Positions 12,615 through 22,740 of a DNA stretch of 64,000 nt are shown here, in pieces. A model generated the notes under the pieces. The model did not search any database. It saw only the letters and a list, made by a program, of their open reading frames with translations, and was not told the DNA's origin. The stretch comes from Phytohabitans maris (GTDB taxonomy: Bacteria; Actinomycetota; Actinomycetes; Mycobacteriales; Micromonosporaceae), in the NCBI RefSeq assembly GCF_031085175.1, contig NZ_JAVHUY010000050.1, forward strand, positions 1 through 64,000, read 5' to 3'. Position 1 is the first letter of the stretch, and the number at the start of each line of letters is the position of its first letter. The position numbers and the translations under genes are program-made.

Positions 12615-13205
12615 TCAACCCTTTAAGAGCACCCGCAGCGCGTCCGCGTACGTCTTGCGGTCCGGGCCGTTGGCGAGGATGCGCTGGAGCGCGAAGCCGG
12701 GGATCATGCCGAAGAGCGCGGCGCCGATCGCCTCGGTGTCGGCGTCGGGCGGCAGCTCGCCGGCCTCCTGCGCGCGGCGGGCCAGCGTGGCGAAGAGCCC
12801 GCGGAAGCGCCCGTACTTCTCCGCCACGAACCCCGCCAGCGCCGGGTCGCGCAAGGACTCGGCCCACACCTGGATCGCGATCCGCAGCGCGCCCCGCGGC
12901 CCGGTCTGCGAGTCGGCGAAGCCCAGCGCGCGGTCCATCGCCTCGGCCAGCGGCAGCGGCGGCTCGTGTGCCGCGAGCTCGGCGAACACCTCCCCGGCGC
13001 CCTCCAGCGCGCCTTCCGCGATCGCGGTGATCAGGTCGTTCTTGCTCTTGAAGTAGCGGTAGACGGCACCGACCGACAGCCCGGCCTCGGCGATCACGTC
13101 CTGCATCGAGGTGTTGTGGAAGCCGTTGCGGCTGAAGCAGGCGTGGGCGGCGTCGAGGATCTGCTGCCGCCGCGCGGCCAGGTGTTCGTCCGAGACTCGG
13201 GGCAT
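12615..13205 (-). CDS. TetR-family transcriptional regulator
   Basis: 196 aa. TetR HTH at about residues 12-58 (QQILDAAHACFSRNGFHNTSMQDVIAEAGLSVGAVYRYFKSK), then an all-helical ligand-binding domain. Start ATG 13205 (MPRVSDEH) was preferred over the open frame to 13256 because a -10 box (TATACT) lies 6 nt before it and the operator palindrome lies upstream. Divergent from a small membrane protein gene, which it probably represses along with itself. The ligand is unknown. Confidence 0.92.
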   Translation of the reverse strand: MPRVSDEHLAARRQQILDAAHACFSRNGFHNTSMQDVIAEAGLSVGAVYRYFKSKNDLITAIAEGALEGAGEVFAELAAHEPPLPLAEAMDRALGFADSQTGPRGALRIAIQVWAESLRDPALAGFVAEKYGRFRGLFATLARRAQEAGELPPDADTEAIGAALFGMIPGFALQRILANGPDRKTYADALRVLLKG

Positions 13206-13211
13206 GCCGCC

Positions 13212-13217
13212 AGTATA
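13212..13217 (-). promoter_or_regulatory. -10 box (TATACT) of the TetR gene, leaderless
   Basis: TATACT on the minus strand is separated by 6 nt from the ATG at 13205. The operator palindrome at 13221-13234 would sit in the -10/-35 spacer, so bound repressor would block RNA polymerase. Confidence 0.6.
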
Positions 13218-13220
13218 AAA

Positions 13221-13234
13221 CGAATGCTCATTCG
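13221..13234. promoter_or_regulatory. TetR operator, perfect palindrome CGAATG-CT-CATTCG
   Basis: 14-bp perfect palindrome in the 56-base divergent region between tetR and the small membrane protein gene. The size and GAATG/CATTC half-sites suit TetR-family operators. Confidence 0.65.
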
Positions 13235-13261
13235 GAGAATGGCACGGTATGCTCACCGGCC

Positions 13262-13606
13262 GTGGAGGCTCTGCGACTCATCCTGCTGTACGCCCACCTG
13301 ATCGGCTTCGCGCTGCTGCTCGGTGGCGTGGTGGTCCAGTACCTCTCGGGGCCGATCCGGATCAACCCCCCGATCCTCTGGGGCGCGATCATCCAGCTCG
13401 TCACCGGCATCGGGCTCGCCGCCCCGCTGCGCGGCGAGGGCGAGGAGCCGGCACCGGCCAAGCTCGCGGTCAAGCTCGTCATCGCGCTGATGATCTTCGT
13501 AATGGTCTTCTTCGCCCGCAAGCGCGAGGTGGTCAACAAGGGCCACTTCCTCGCGATCGGCGGACTCACGCTGGTCAACGCGGCGGTGGCTGTCTTCTGG
13601 CGCTGA
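13262..13606 (+). CDS. Small four-helix membrane protein, unknown function
   Basis: 114 aa with four predicted membrane helices: LILLYAHLIGFALLLGGVVV (residues ~6-25), LWGAIIQLVTGIGLAAPL (~39-56), LAVKLVIALMIFVMVFFA (~68-85) and FLAIGGLTLVNAAVAVFW (~95-113). Start is GTG at 13262. Divergent from tetR across a shared operator, so it is probably induced by the TetR ligand. No catalytic motif seen; the layout is like small heme-binding or CopD-like proteins, but nothing specific supports that. Confidence 0.75.
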   Translation: MEALRLILLYAHLIGFALLLGGVVVQYLSGPIRINPPILWGAIIQLVTGIGLAAPLRGEGEEPAPAKLAVKLVIALMIFVMVFFARKREVVNKGHFLAIGGLTLVNAAVAVFWR

Positions 13607-13639
13607 TCCCCTCGGAGAAGCCCTGACCCCACCTTGGAG

Positions 13640-13673
13640 AAACCTACGACCCGGCGGGAACGCCGGAGGGTTT
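13640..13673 (+). terminator. Terminator after small membrane protein gene
   Basis: Inner stem CCGGCG/CGCCGG with GGAA loop (13651-13666) and an outer AAACC/GGTTT stem (13640-13644, 13669-13673), followed by TCCTTTGG. It lies 34 bases after the stop codon. Confidence 0.6.
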
Positions 13674-13818
13674 CCTTTGGACGGTCCAGGCATTACCGGT
13701 CGCTCGGGCGCCTGTTCTACTACCCGGAACGCCGCTCACCTCCGGCTGGTGATCTCTGAACCTGCCGGTCACAGGCGGGTAACAGGGGTTCAACAACCGT
13801 GCACGAATCTCAGCCGTC

Positions 13819-13840
13819 GAGCGTACGGAAGCGTACGCTC
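13819..13840. promoter_or_regulatory. 22-bp perfect palindrome upstream of the BMP lipoprotein gene
   Basis: Arms GAGCGTACG (13819-13827) and CGTACGCTC (13832-13840) are perfect complements around GAAG. It lies 55 bases before the start codon, a suitable place for an operator of a nucleoside-responsive repressor. The regulator is not identified. Confidence 0.55.
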
Positions 13841-13853
13841 CCGACCGTGGAAG

Positions 13854-13872
13854 CACCGCAAACTTTGCGGTG
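13854..13872. promoter_or_regulatory. 19-bp perfect palindrome in the leader of the BMP gene
   Basis: CACCGCAAA, one C, then TTTGCGGTG form a perfect palindrome ending 10 bases before the ribosome-binding site AAGGAG (13883-13888). It may be an operator or a 5'-UTR hairpin affecting translation. Confidence 0.5.
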
Positions 13873-13894
13873 AGCTTTGGGGAAGGAGACCGTC

Positions 13895-14983
13895 TTGCGC
13901 TCAGCGCGTGGGATGCGGGTCGTCTCGTTGTTTGCGGTGGGCGGGCTCGCGCTGAGCGCCGCCGCGTGTGGAGACGCGCCCGACGAGGGTGGCAGTGGCT
14001 CGAGCCCTGCCGCTCAGAAGTACACCGCCTGCATGGTTACCGACGTCGGCGGCATCGACGACCGTTCGTTCAACACCTCCGCCTGGAAGGGCGTCCAAGC
14101 CGCCGCCAGCGAAAATAACAACATCGATCCGAAGTACGTCGCGTCCAGCGCCGAGGCGGACTACGAGCCCAACCTGACCGGCTTCGTGACGCAGAAGTGC
14201 AACTTCATCCTGGCGGTCGGCGGCCTCATGTCCGATGCCACGAAGAAGGTGGCCCAGGCCAACACGACCCAGCAGTTCGGCATCGTCGACTCCAACCCGG
14301 GCGTGTCCAACATCTACCCGATGCAGTTCGACACCGCGCAGGCCGCGTTCCTCGCCGGTTACCTGGCCGCGGGCTACTCGAAGACGGGCAAGGTCGGCAC
14401 GTACGGCGGCCTGCCGATCCCGCCGGTGACCATCTTCATGGACGGCTTCGTCGACGGCGTCGCGCACTACAACCAGGCCAAGAGCAAGAACGTCCAGGTG
14501 CTCGGCTGGAACAAGGGCACCCAGAAGGGCAACTTCACCAACGACTTCGTCAAGCAGGACGAGGGCAAGAAGGTCAGCGACACGCTGGTCGCCCAGGGCG
14601 CCGACATCGTCTTCCCGGTCGCCGGTGGCGCCGGTCTGGGTACCGCCGCGGCCGCGCAGGCCTCCAACGGCAAGTACAGCGTGATCTGGGTCGACGTCGA
14701 CGGATGCGAGAGCGCGCAGCAGTACTGCTCGACGTTCCTGACCACCGTCGTCAAGAACATCCCGGACGCCGTGAAGGACGCCGTCTCCAAGGGCGCCAAG
14801 GGCGAGGCCCTGCCCAGCTCGCCGGGCTTCCTCGGCACGCTGGCCAACAACGGCGTCTCGCTCGCCCCGTACCACGAGTTCGACAGCAAGGTGCCGGCCG
14901 AGCTCAAGGCCGAGGTCGACAAGCTCAAGCAGGACATCATCGCGGGCACCATCAAGGTCACCTCGGCGGCCCAGCCCAAGTAA
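13895..14983 (+). CDS. BMP-family substrate-binding lipoprotein, nucleoside ABC transporter
   Basis: 362 aa extracytoplasmic lipoprotein of the BmpA/PnrA family that binds purine or other nucleosides. Signal peptide with a hydrophobic core ([14 protein letters not shown]) and lipobox LSAAAC, so Cys is lipidated; then the binding domain with [11 protein letters not shown] and [17 protein letters not shown], typical of the family. I chose TTG 13895 because AAGGAG lies 6 nt upstream; ATG 13913 is an alternative. It heads the operon with the ATPase and two permeases. A strong hairpin follows the stop and probably raises the level of this protein over the rest. Confidence 0.93.
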   Translation: MRSARGMRVVSLFAVGGLALSAAACGDAPDEGGSGSSPAAQKYTACMVTDVGGIDDRSFNTSAWKGVQAAASENNNIDPKYVASSAEADYEPNLTGFVTQKCNFILAVGGLMSDATKKVAQANTTQQFGIVDSNPGVSNIYPMQFDTAQAAFLAGYLAAGYSKTGKVGTYGGLPIPPVTIFMDGFVDGVAHYNQAKSKNVQVLGWNKGTQKGNFTNDFVKQDEGKKVSDTLVAQGADIVFPVAGGAGLGTAAAAQASNGKYSVIWVDVDGCESAQQYCSTFLTTVVKNIPDAVKDAVSKGAKGEALPSSPGFLGTLANNGVSLAPYHEFDSKVPAELKAEVDKLKQDIIAGTIKVTSAAQPK

Positions 14984-14996
14984 CCGTCCCTTCGCG

Positions 14997-15030
14997 ATCA
15001 GGGCGTCCTCCAAAAGGGGGACGCCCTGAT
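14997..15030 (+). terminator. Intercistronic hairpin between binding protein and ATPase genes
   Basis: ATCAGGGCGTCC (14997-15008) pairs perfectly with GGACGCCCTGAT (15019-15030); three further pairs inside leave an AAAA loop, giving a 15-bp stem. No U-tract follows, so it is more likely an mRNA 3'-end stabiliser or partial terminator than a full stop. Confidence 0.7.
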
Positions 15031-15048
15031 TACCACCCGGAGGTTCCG

Positions 15049-16559
<1,511 letters not shown>

Positions 16560-16563
<4 letters not shown>

Positions 16564-17819
16564 GCACCGCGACCGAGGAGAAAGCCCCGCAGCAGCGCAA
16601 GGAGTCCTTCGCGGAGGCCTTCCTGCACGGGCTCTGGGCGGCCAACACGGTCACCGTCACGATCCTGGCGGTGGTGCTCGCACTGGTCATCGGCGGGATC
16701 CTGATCATCGTCTCCGACCCCGACGTGATGGCGCAGTACGGCTACTTCACCGCCCGCCCCGGCGACGCGCTGCAGGCGAGCTGGGACGTGGTGAGCAACG
16801 CGTACGCCAGCCTCTTCAAGGGCTCGGTCGTCGACCCGGCGGCGGTCAGCGACTGGATCAGCGGCGACGGCAGCTGGGAACGGGTGTTCGCGCCGATCTC
16901 GGAGACGCTGACGTACACGACGCCGCTGGTCTTCACCGGCCTCTCGGTGGCGCTGGCCTTCCGCGGCGGCCTCTTCAACATCGGCGCGCAGGGCCAGGCG
17001 ATCGTCGGCGTGATCCTGGCCGCGCTGGCCGGCTTCCTGATCCCGCTGCCGCCGGTCATCCACCTGATCGTGGCCCTGCTCGCGGGCGCGCTGGGCGGCG
17101 CGATCTGGGGGTTCATCCCGGGCTTCCTCAAGGCGCGCACAGGCGCCCACGAGGTGATCAACACGATCATGCTCAACTACGTCGCGCTCTACTTCCTCAC
17201 CTGGATCATCGTCCAAAAGGGAATCCAGAACCCGGACCGCACCGACGCGATCAGCAAGCCGGTCGACTCCTCCGCCCAGCTGCCCCGGCTGCTCGGCGAC
17301 AACCTGCGGGTGCACGCCGGCATCATCCTCGCGGTGCTGGTCACCTGGGGCGTGGCCTGGCTGCTCAACCGCTCGACGCTCGGCTTCGAGCTGCGCGCGG
17401 TGGGCAACAACCCGGACGCCTCCCGTACGGCCGGCATCAGCGTCACCGCCACGTACGTCTCGGTCATGGTCATCGCCGGCGCACTGGCCGGCCTCGGCGG
17501 CGCCAACATGGTCGTCGGCTCCACCGCCGACGCGCTGACCCCGCTGGTCGTGGCCCAGATCGGCTTCGACGGCATTCTGGTCGCACTGCTCGGCCGGGTC
17601 AGACCCTGGGGCGTCGCGCTCGCCGCGCTGCTCTTCGGCGCGCTGCGGGCCGGCGGCAACACCATGCAGTCGGTATCGAGCATCTCGCTGGAGCTGGTCA
17701 CCGTGCTCCAGGCGCTGATCGTCATCTTCATCGCGGCACCCGCACTGGTAAAGGCGATCTTCCGGTTGCGCGCCGCCCGGGCCGCGCGCCTCTCGACGAG
17801 CTTGGCGAAGGGCTGGTGA
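16560..17819 (+). CDS. BMP-type nucleoside ABC transporter permease 1
   Basis: 419 aa integral membrane permease of the branched-chain-like/BMP class. About eight to ten membrane helices, starting with [20 protein letters not shown] at residues ~33-52. An extracytoplasmic insert of about 60 residues precedes the second helix. Family motifs include [16 protein letters not shown] and the coupling region [17 protein letters not shown]. The ATG overlaps the ATPase stop by 4 bases and its stop overlaps the second permease start, so the three are translationally coupled. Confidence 0.92.
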
Positions 17820-19096
17820 CCGGGGTGTCCACGATCACCGCGGAGGAGATTGCCGTCGCGCCGGTCGAGACCGGCTTCTGGACCCGTTCCCGGAAGGTCG
17901 GTGTCGGGCTCGCCGCCGCCGGTGTGCTGGCCGCGATCGTGTTCGGGGCGCTGGCCACCTCGCAGACCGCGCGCTTCACGCTGAGCGAAGACGCGCAGGG
18001 CGCCGCGCTCTCGATCGACGGCACCTTCGGCGCGATCCTGTTCGGCCTGATCGCCGCCGTCGCGGGCGCCGCGATGTTCACCGACCGGTGGTTTCCGTGG
18101 CTGCTCGGCGTGGGGATCGTCGGCTTCGTCCTGTCGTTCCTGTGCTGGCAGATCTCCGACGCGCCGGCCGGGCAAAACTTCATGCCCCTGGTCAACATGG
18201 TGCGCGGCACGTTCCTGCTGGCCGTACCACTGATCTTCGGCGCCCTCGCCGGCGTGCTCTGCGAGCGCTCCGGCGTGGTCAACGTGGCGATCGAGGGCCA
18301 GCTGCTGATGGGCGCGTTCGCCGGGGCGCTGGTCGGCACGATGGCGGCGAGCGCCTGGATCGGGCTGATCGCGGCGGCGATCGGCGGCGCGTTCGTCTCG
18401 CTGCTGCTGGCGATCTTCACGATCCGCTACCTGGTCGACCAGGTCGTCATGGGCATCGTGCTCAACCTGCTCGCGCTCGGCCTCACCGGCTTCCTCTACG
18501 AGCGGCTGATGCAGACCGACCAGGCCAAGTACAACCAGCCACCGCACTTCGGCAGCTGGGAGATCCCGCTGCTCAAGGACATCCCGGTACTGGGGCCGGC
18601 GCTCTTCCGCAGCAACCTGTTCCTGTACCTGGCGCTGATCCTCGTGCTCGTCGTCCACATCGCGCTCTTCCGCACCCGCTGGGGGCTGCGCACCCGCTCG
18701 GTCGGCGAGCACCCGACGGCCGCCGACACGCTGGGCGTGCGCGTGCTCGGCCTGCGCTACCGCAACGTGCTGCTGGCCGGCGTCGTGGCCGGTATCGGCG
18801 GGGCGTCGTACACGCTGCTGCTCTACTCGTTCACCAAGAACATGATCGGCGGCAAGGGCTTCATCGCGCTGGCCGCGCTGATCTTCGGCCGCTGGAGCCC
18901 GACCGGGGCGCTGCTCGCCGCGCTCTTCTTCGGCTTCGCCGACCAGCTCGGCGTCTACCTCGGCGCGATCAACAGCATCATCCCCAGCCAGTTCCTCGCG
19001 ATGCTGCCGTACCTGGCGACGATCCTCGCGGTCGCCGGTCTGGTCGGCCGGGTGCGGGCCCCCGCGGCTGACGGCAAGCCGTACATAAAGGGGTGA
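17816..19096 (+). CDS. BMP-type nucleoside ABC transporter permease 2
   Basis: 426 aa permease, the heterodimer partner of the upstream permease. It has an N-terminal pair of helices (about 35-55 and 65-85) beyond the usual core, then the family core with RSGVVNVAIEGQLLMGAFAGAL and the coupling loop DQVVMGIVLNLLALGLTGF. The C-terminal part includes GGKGFIALAALIFGRWSP, conserved in these permeases. Start GTG 17816 overlaps the previous stop (GTGA). A 50-base gap follows before the deaminase gene. Confidence 0.92.
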   Translation: MTGVSTITAEEIAVAPVETGFWTRSRKVGVGLAAAGVLAAIVFGALATSQTARFTLSEDAQGAALSIDGTFGAILFGLIAAVAGAAMFTDRWFPWLLGVGIVGFVLSFLCWQISDAPAGQNFMPLVNMVRGTFLLAVPLIFGALAGVLCERSGVVNVAIEGQLLMGAFAGALVGTMAASAWIGLIAAAIGGAFVSLLLAIFTIRYLVDQVVMGIVLNLLALGLTGFLYERLMQTDQAKYNQPPHFGSWEIPLLKDIPVLGPALFRSNLFLYLALILVLVVHIALFRTRWGLRTRSVGEHPTAADTLGVRVLGLRYRNVLLAGVVAGIGGASYTLLLYSFTKNMIGGKGFIALAALIFGRWSPTGALLAALFFGFADQLGVYLGAINSIIPSQFLAMLPYLATILAVAGLVGRVRAPAADGKPYIKG

Positions 19097-19146
19097 CAAC
19101 CGCGCTGGGAAGGAGCTTCGCTCGCGGGGGAGGGTAAGAAAGACAC

Positions 19147-19827
19147 GTGGAGATCGATTGGGAACGGCTGCGCGCGGCGGCCGTGGAAGCCATGCGCAAC
19201 GCGTACGCGCCGTACTCGAACTTCCCGGTCGGCGTGGCCGGGCTCGTCGACGACGGGCGGATGGTCGTCGGCTGCAACGTGGAGAATGCCTCGTACGGCG
19301 TGACGCTCTGCGCCGAGTGTGGACTGGTCTCGTCGCTGCACGCGACCGGCGGGGGACGGCTGGTCGCGGTCTCCTGCGTCGGTGGCGACGGCGAGCCGCT
19401 GATGCCCTGCGGCCGCTGCCGCCAGCTGCTGTACGAGCACGGCGGCGCCGAATGCCTGGTCGAGGCGGTACCCCGGCCGCTGCGCGTCGCCGAGCTGCTG
19501 CCGTTCGCGTTCGGCCCGGAAGACCTGGTGGCGGCCGAGGCGTCCAAGGAGCCGAAGGTGCCCAGCCGGCTGCTGCGCTGGCGCGGTCGCGGCACCGTCT
19601 TCGTACACCCCGACCTGGCCGCCGGGCAGCGGGTCTGGACCGGGTACTGGGACCGGTCCACCGGCACCGACGGCAAGGAGACCGGCATCCTGGAGGAGGC
19701 CCCCTCCTGGGGCAACGTCGATGACGCGATCGCCTGGGGACGGGTACGCACACCCCGGGTCGTGCTGATCGACGAAGAGGGCAAGATGCGCTGGGTCGGC
19801 GAGGGCGATCCGCCTCCCAGCGAGTGA
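19147..19827 (+). CDS. cdd: Cytidine deaminase with an extra C-terminal domain
   Basis: Deaminates cytidine and deoxycytidine to uridine and deoxyuridine. 226 aa against a usual 125-140. The N-terminal 130 residues are a complete tetrameric-type deaminase: substrate motif NVENASYG (44-51), catalytic centre CAE (Cys55, Glu57) and zinc ligands in PCGRC (Cys88, Cys91). Residues ~131-226 are extra, with a Trp-rich segment (RVWTGYWDRSTG, then WGNVDDAIAWGRVRTPRVVLIDE) and no recognised catalytic residues. Start GTG 19147. It follows the transporter and precedes deoA, so it acts on imported nucleosides. The extension's role is unknown. Confidence 0.92.
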   Translation: MEIDWERLRAAAVEAMRNAYAPYSNFPVGVAGLVDDGRMVVGCNVENASYGVTLCAECGLVSSLHATGGGRLVAVSCVGGDGEPLMPCGRCRQLLYEHGGAECLVEAVPRPLRVAELLPFAFGPEDLVAAEASKEPKVPSRLLRWRGRGTVFVHPDLAAGQRVWTGYWDRSTGTDGKETGILEEAPSWGNVDDAIAWGRVRTPRVVLIDEEGKMRWVGEGDPPPSE

Positions 19828-19873
19828 GCGCCGCCGCCCGGCGGCGTGACCGGGGCCAGAAAGCAGGGCGGCG

Positions 19874-21148
19874 ATGACGTTCGCGGCGGTTGACGTGATC
19901 CGGACCAAGCGCGACGGCGGGGTGCTCTCCGACGCGCAGATCGACTGGGTGGTCGACGCGTACACCCGGAGCGAGGTCGCCGACGAGCAGATGGCCGCGC
20001 TGGCCATGGCGATCCTGCTGCGCGGCATGACGCCGGCCGAGATCGCCCGGTGGACCGCGGCGATGATCGCCAGCGGGGAGCGGCTGGACCTCTCCGCGGT
20101 GTCCCGCCCGACCGTCGACAAGCACTCCACCGGAGGCGTGGGCGACAAGATCACGCTGCCGCTGACGCCGCTCGTGGCCGCCTGCGGTGCCGCGGTGCCG
20201 CAGCTGTCCGGGCGCGGGCTCGGCCACACCGGCGGCACGCTCGACAAGCTGGAGTCCATCCCCGGGTGGCGGGCGGCGCTGACCAACGAGGAGTTCGTGG
20301 CCCAGCTCCGGGACGTGGGCGCGGTCGTCTGCGCGGCCGGCGAGGGCCTGGCGCCCGCCGACCGCAAGCTGTACGCCCTGCGCGACGTCACCGGCACGGT
20401 CGAGGCGATCCCGCTCATCGCCAGCTCGATCATGAGCAAGAAGATCGCCGAGGGTACCGGGGCGCTCGTGCTGGACGTCAAGGTCGGCTCCGGCGCGTTC
20501 ATGAAGTCGGCGGCCGACGCCCGCGAGCTCGCCCGCACGATGGTGGACCTGGGCAAGGCGCACGGCGTGGCGACGGTCGCGCTGCTCACCGACATGTCCA
20601 CGCCGCTCGGCCGCGCGGTCGGCAACGCGGTGGAGGTGGCCGAGTCGGTCGAGGTGCTGGCCGGCGGCGGACCCGCCGACGTGGTCGAGCTGACGCTGGC
20701 GCTGGCCGACGAGATGGTCGCGGCGGCCGGGCTGCACGCCGACCCGGCGCGGGTGCTGGGCAGCGGCAAGGCGATGGACTCGTGGCGCGCCATGATCCGC
20801 GCGCAGGGCGGCAACCCCGAGGCGCCGCTGCCGGTCGCCCGGGAGACCGAGACGGTACGCGCCGAGCGCGACGGGTACGTCTCCACAGTGGACGCGTTCG
20901 GGATCGGGGTGGCCGCCTGGCGGCTCGGGGCCGGCCGGGCGCGCAAGGAAGACCCGGTCAGCGCCGCCGCCGGCGTGGTGCTGCACAAGAAGCCCGGCGA
21001 CCCCGTGCGGGCCGGCGAGCCGCTGTTCGAGCTGCGTACCGACGATGCCAGCCGGATGCCCGCGGCGCTGGCGGAGGCCGTCGGCGCGGTGCTGGTGGCG
21101 GAGGTCGCGCCGGGTCCTCGTGCCCTGGTCATGGAGCGCATCGCCTAG
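19874..21148 (+). CDS. deoA: Thymidine phosphorylase
   Basis: Phosphorolyses thymidine or deoxyuridine to the base and 2-deoxyribose 1-phosphate. 424 aa, normal length. The pyrimidine-nucleoside phosphorylase signature SGRGLGHTGGTLDKLE is at about residues 114-129, the phosphate/substrate segment DKHSTGGVGDK at about 83-93, and SSIMSKK appears around 181-187. The C-terminal glycine-rich domain is complete. ATG 19874 is supported by a nearby purine-rich GGGCGGCG. Product feeds the phospho-sugar mutase and DeoC further along. Confidence 0.96.
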   Translation: MTFAAVDVIRTKRDGGVLSDAQIDWVVDAYTRSEVADEQMAALAMAILLRGMTPAEIARWTAAMIASGERLDLSAVSRPTVDKHSTGGVGDKITLPLTPLVAACGAAVPQLSGRGLGHTGGTLDKLESIPGWRAALTNEEFVAQLRDVGAVVCAAGEGLAPADRKLYALRDVTGTVEAIPLIASSIMSKKIAEGTGALVLDVKVGSGAFMKSAADARELARTMVDLGKAHGVATVALLTDMSTPLGRAVGNAVEVAESVEVLAGGGPADVVELTLALADEMVAAAGLHADPARVLGSGKAMDSWRAMIRAQGGNPEAPLPVARETETVRAERDGYVSTVDAFGIGVAAWRLGAGRARKEDPVSAAAGVVLHKKPGDPVRAGEPLFELRTDDASRMPAALAEAVGAVLVAEVAPGPRALVMERIA

Positions 21149-21240
21149 AGCCTGCGGGAGGGGCGTGGTGCGGACCGGCCGGAAGAGCTATTCTCCCTGG
21201 CCAGGGGGCGCAGCAGCGACGATTGGCAGGACGAGGACCA

Positions 21241-21921
21241 GTGGCTGTTCCGGCTCCCGACCCGCGGCACGTGCGCCTGGCCAGCGTGGAAGAGATGCGC
21301 CGCCTGGGGCTACCCCTGCCGCCGCCGCAGTTTCCGCTGGTCTGGGAGCCGGGTGACGAGGTCGAGCTGCGGCCGACCGCCGAGATCGAGGCCCGCGCGG
21401 CGATCCTCCACGTGGTGCTCGCCCGCTGCTTCGGCATGCCGGCCCAGGCGGCGATGAGCTGGCTGCTCGGCTCGCGCCTGGTCGAGCAGGTGACCCCGCC
21501 GGAGTGGCAGTTCGTCATGGGCGGGCGGGGCGACCACCGTTCGTTCGTGCTGCACCACGACGCCGTGTACGCGCTGGCCTGGCTCCTCGGCCTCTCCAAG
21601 CATCTCGACCCGGAGCAGGTCGCCGACGACCGGCTGGTGGAGTTGCTGCCCAACCTGCCGGCGGGGGAGACGTTCGCCGAGTGGCGCTCGCGCAGCCTCG
21701 CCGCGCCCCGCTCGGCCGTCGACGCCGCCACCGTGCTCGACTTCTACTACTGCCTCGACTGGGGATACCTGGAGGCTGAGCGGATCGGCGCGCCGCTGCC
21801 CGGCGAGATCGACGCCAACGCGATCGGCCAGCGGCGGTGGGCCCTGGAGTGGGCCGTGGTCTTCCGCGGGCCGTATCACGACCCGCCGGCAGGCTGGGAA
21901 GAGGTCGACCTCTCCACGTAG
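21241..21921 (+). CDS. DUF4272-domain protein
   Basis: 226 aa soluble protein of the DUF4272 family, function unknown. The family's pattern is seen: an N-terminal RLASVEEMRRLGLPLP helix, EVELRPTAEIEARAAILHVVLARCFGM, a core FVLHHDAVYALAWLLGLS, then LVELLPNLP and a C-terminal LDFYYCLDWGYLEAER segment with ERI/RRWALEW. Start GTG 21241 was chosen because it has GAGGACCA just before it and the upstream frame is shadow of deoA. It sits between deoA and the divergent methyltransferase, on the same strand as the salvage operon. Confidence 0.8.
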   Translation: MAVPAPDPRHVRLASVEEMRRLGLPLPPPQFPLVWEPGDEVELRPTAEIEARAAILHVVLARCFGMPAQAAMSWLLGSRLVEQVTPPEWQFVMGGRGDHRSFVLHHDAVYALAWLLGLSKHLDPEQVADDRLVELLPNLPAGETFAEWRSRSLAAPRSAVDAATVLDFYYCLDWGYLEAERIGAPLPGEIDANAIGQRRWALEWAVVFRGPYHDPPAGWEEVDLST

Positions 21922-22730
21922 ACGCCGAGCCGCACCGACGCGGTCACCGTGACCGGGCTCGCTCCGCTCCGGAGGGCGGCGGTCGCCGGGACGGTGTGCC
22001 AGGCGCTCGGGCCCATCCCCACCAGGGTGGCCGCCTCCCGCGGGCTGAGCGTCAGCGTGCGGGTGAGCGAGGTCTCCTCGGCGAGCCGGAAGTGCCCCTC
22101 CAGGCTGGCCGCCACCCGCTCGGCCTTCTCCGGGTCGACCTGGAGCAGCGATAGCCGCTCGACAAGCTCCGCCAGGTGGTCGGCGGCGGGTGTCACCACC
22201 AGCAGCACGCCGCCCGGCCGCAGCACCCGGCGAAACTCCGTGCCGTTGCGCGGCGCGAACACGTCCAGCACCACCCCGGCCGACCCGTCCGCCACCGGCA
22301 GCCGGCCCCACGTGTCGCAGAGGGCGGCGCCGGCCCGCGGGTGGGCGCGCGCCGCGCGGCGCAGCGCCGGCTTCGAGACGTCCAGCGCCAGACCGGGCGC
22401 GGCCGGGAGGGCGTCGAGCACCGCGGCCAGGTGCCGGCCGGTGCCAGCGCCGGCGTCCAGGACCAGACCGCCCGGGTACGCGGCACGCGCGGCAGCCGCC
22501 AGGGCGGTCGAGATGAAGTCGTAATGCCCGGCAGCCAGGAACTCGGCCCGCGCCGCGACCATCTCCGCGGTGTCGCCGGTGTGCGGGGAGCGGCCGGTGC
22601 TCAGGTTGACGTACCCCTGGCGGGCGATGTCGAAGCTGTGGCCGCGCGGGCAGCGGAGCACTCCCGGCGCGGCGCCGAGCGGCTCGCCACAAACCGGGCA
22701 CCGCATGTTTGCGAGTACCGGAGCGTCCAT
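21876..22730 (-). CDS. 23S rRNA (guanine-N1)-methyltransferase, RlmA-type
   Basis: 284 aa. An N-terminal zinc finger (RCPVCG, then RCPRGHSFD) precedes the family's GYVNLS motif and a SAM-dependent Rossmann domain with [11 protein letters not shown] at about residues 88-98. These features match RlmA(I)/(II)-TlrB enzymes, which methylate G745 or G748 of 23S rRNA; TlrB-type members confer tylosin resistance, but which base is modified cannot be read here. Start ATG 22730 (alternative 22706, MRCPVC). The start codon lies inside the -10 box of the divergent add gene. Its 3' end overlaps the 3' end of the DUF4272 gene by 46 bases, an unusual tail-to-tail overlap. Confidence 0.85.
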   Translation of the reverse strand: MDAPVLANMRCPVCGEPLGAAPGVLRCPRGHSFDIARQGYVNLSTGRSPHTGDTAEMVAARAEFLAAGHYDFISTALAAAARAAYPGGLVLDAGAGTGRHLAAVLDALPAAPGLALDVSKPALRRAARAHPRAGAALCDTWGRLPVADGSAGVVLDVFAPRNGTEFRRVLRPGGVLLVVTPAADHLAELVERLSLLQVDPEKAERVAASLEGHFRLAEETSLTRTLTLSPREAATLVGMGPSAWHTVPATAALRSGASPVTVTASVRLGVYVERSTSSQPAGGS

Positions 22731-22733
22731 AAT
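22728..22733 (+). promoter_or_regulatory. Candidate -10 box (CATAAT) of add, leaderless
   Basis: CATAAT, one mismatch from TATAAT, is followed by 7 nt and the add ATG at 22741. The first three bases are also the reverse complement of the methyltransferase start codon. No Shine-Dalgarno sequence precedes add. Confidence 0.55.
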
Positions 22734-22740
22734 CTTTCCC

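Noticed and set aside
17189-20986. Open frame of 1265 codons on the minus strand over the permease, cdd and deoA genes
   Set aside because: Low-complexity Arg/Asp/His translation antisense to three well-supported genes; no domain.
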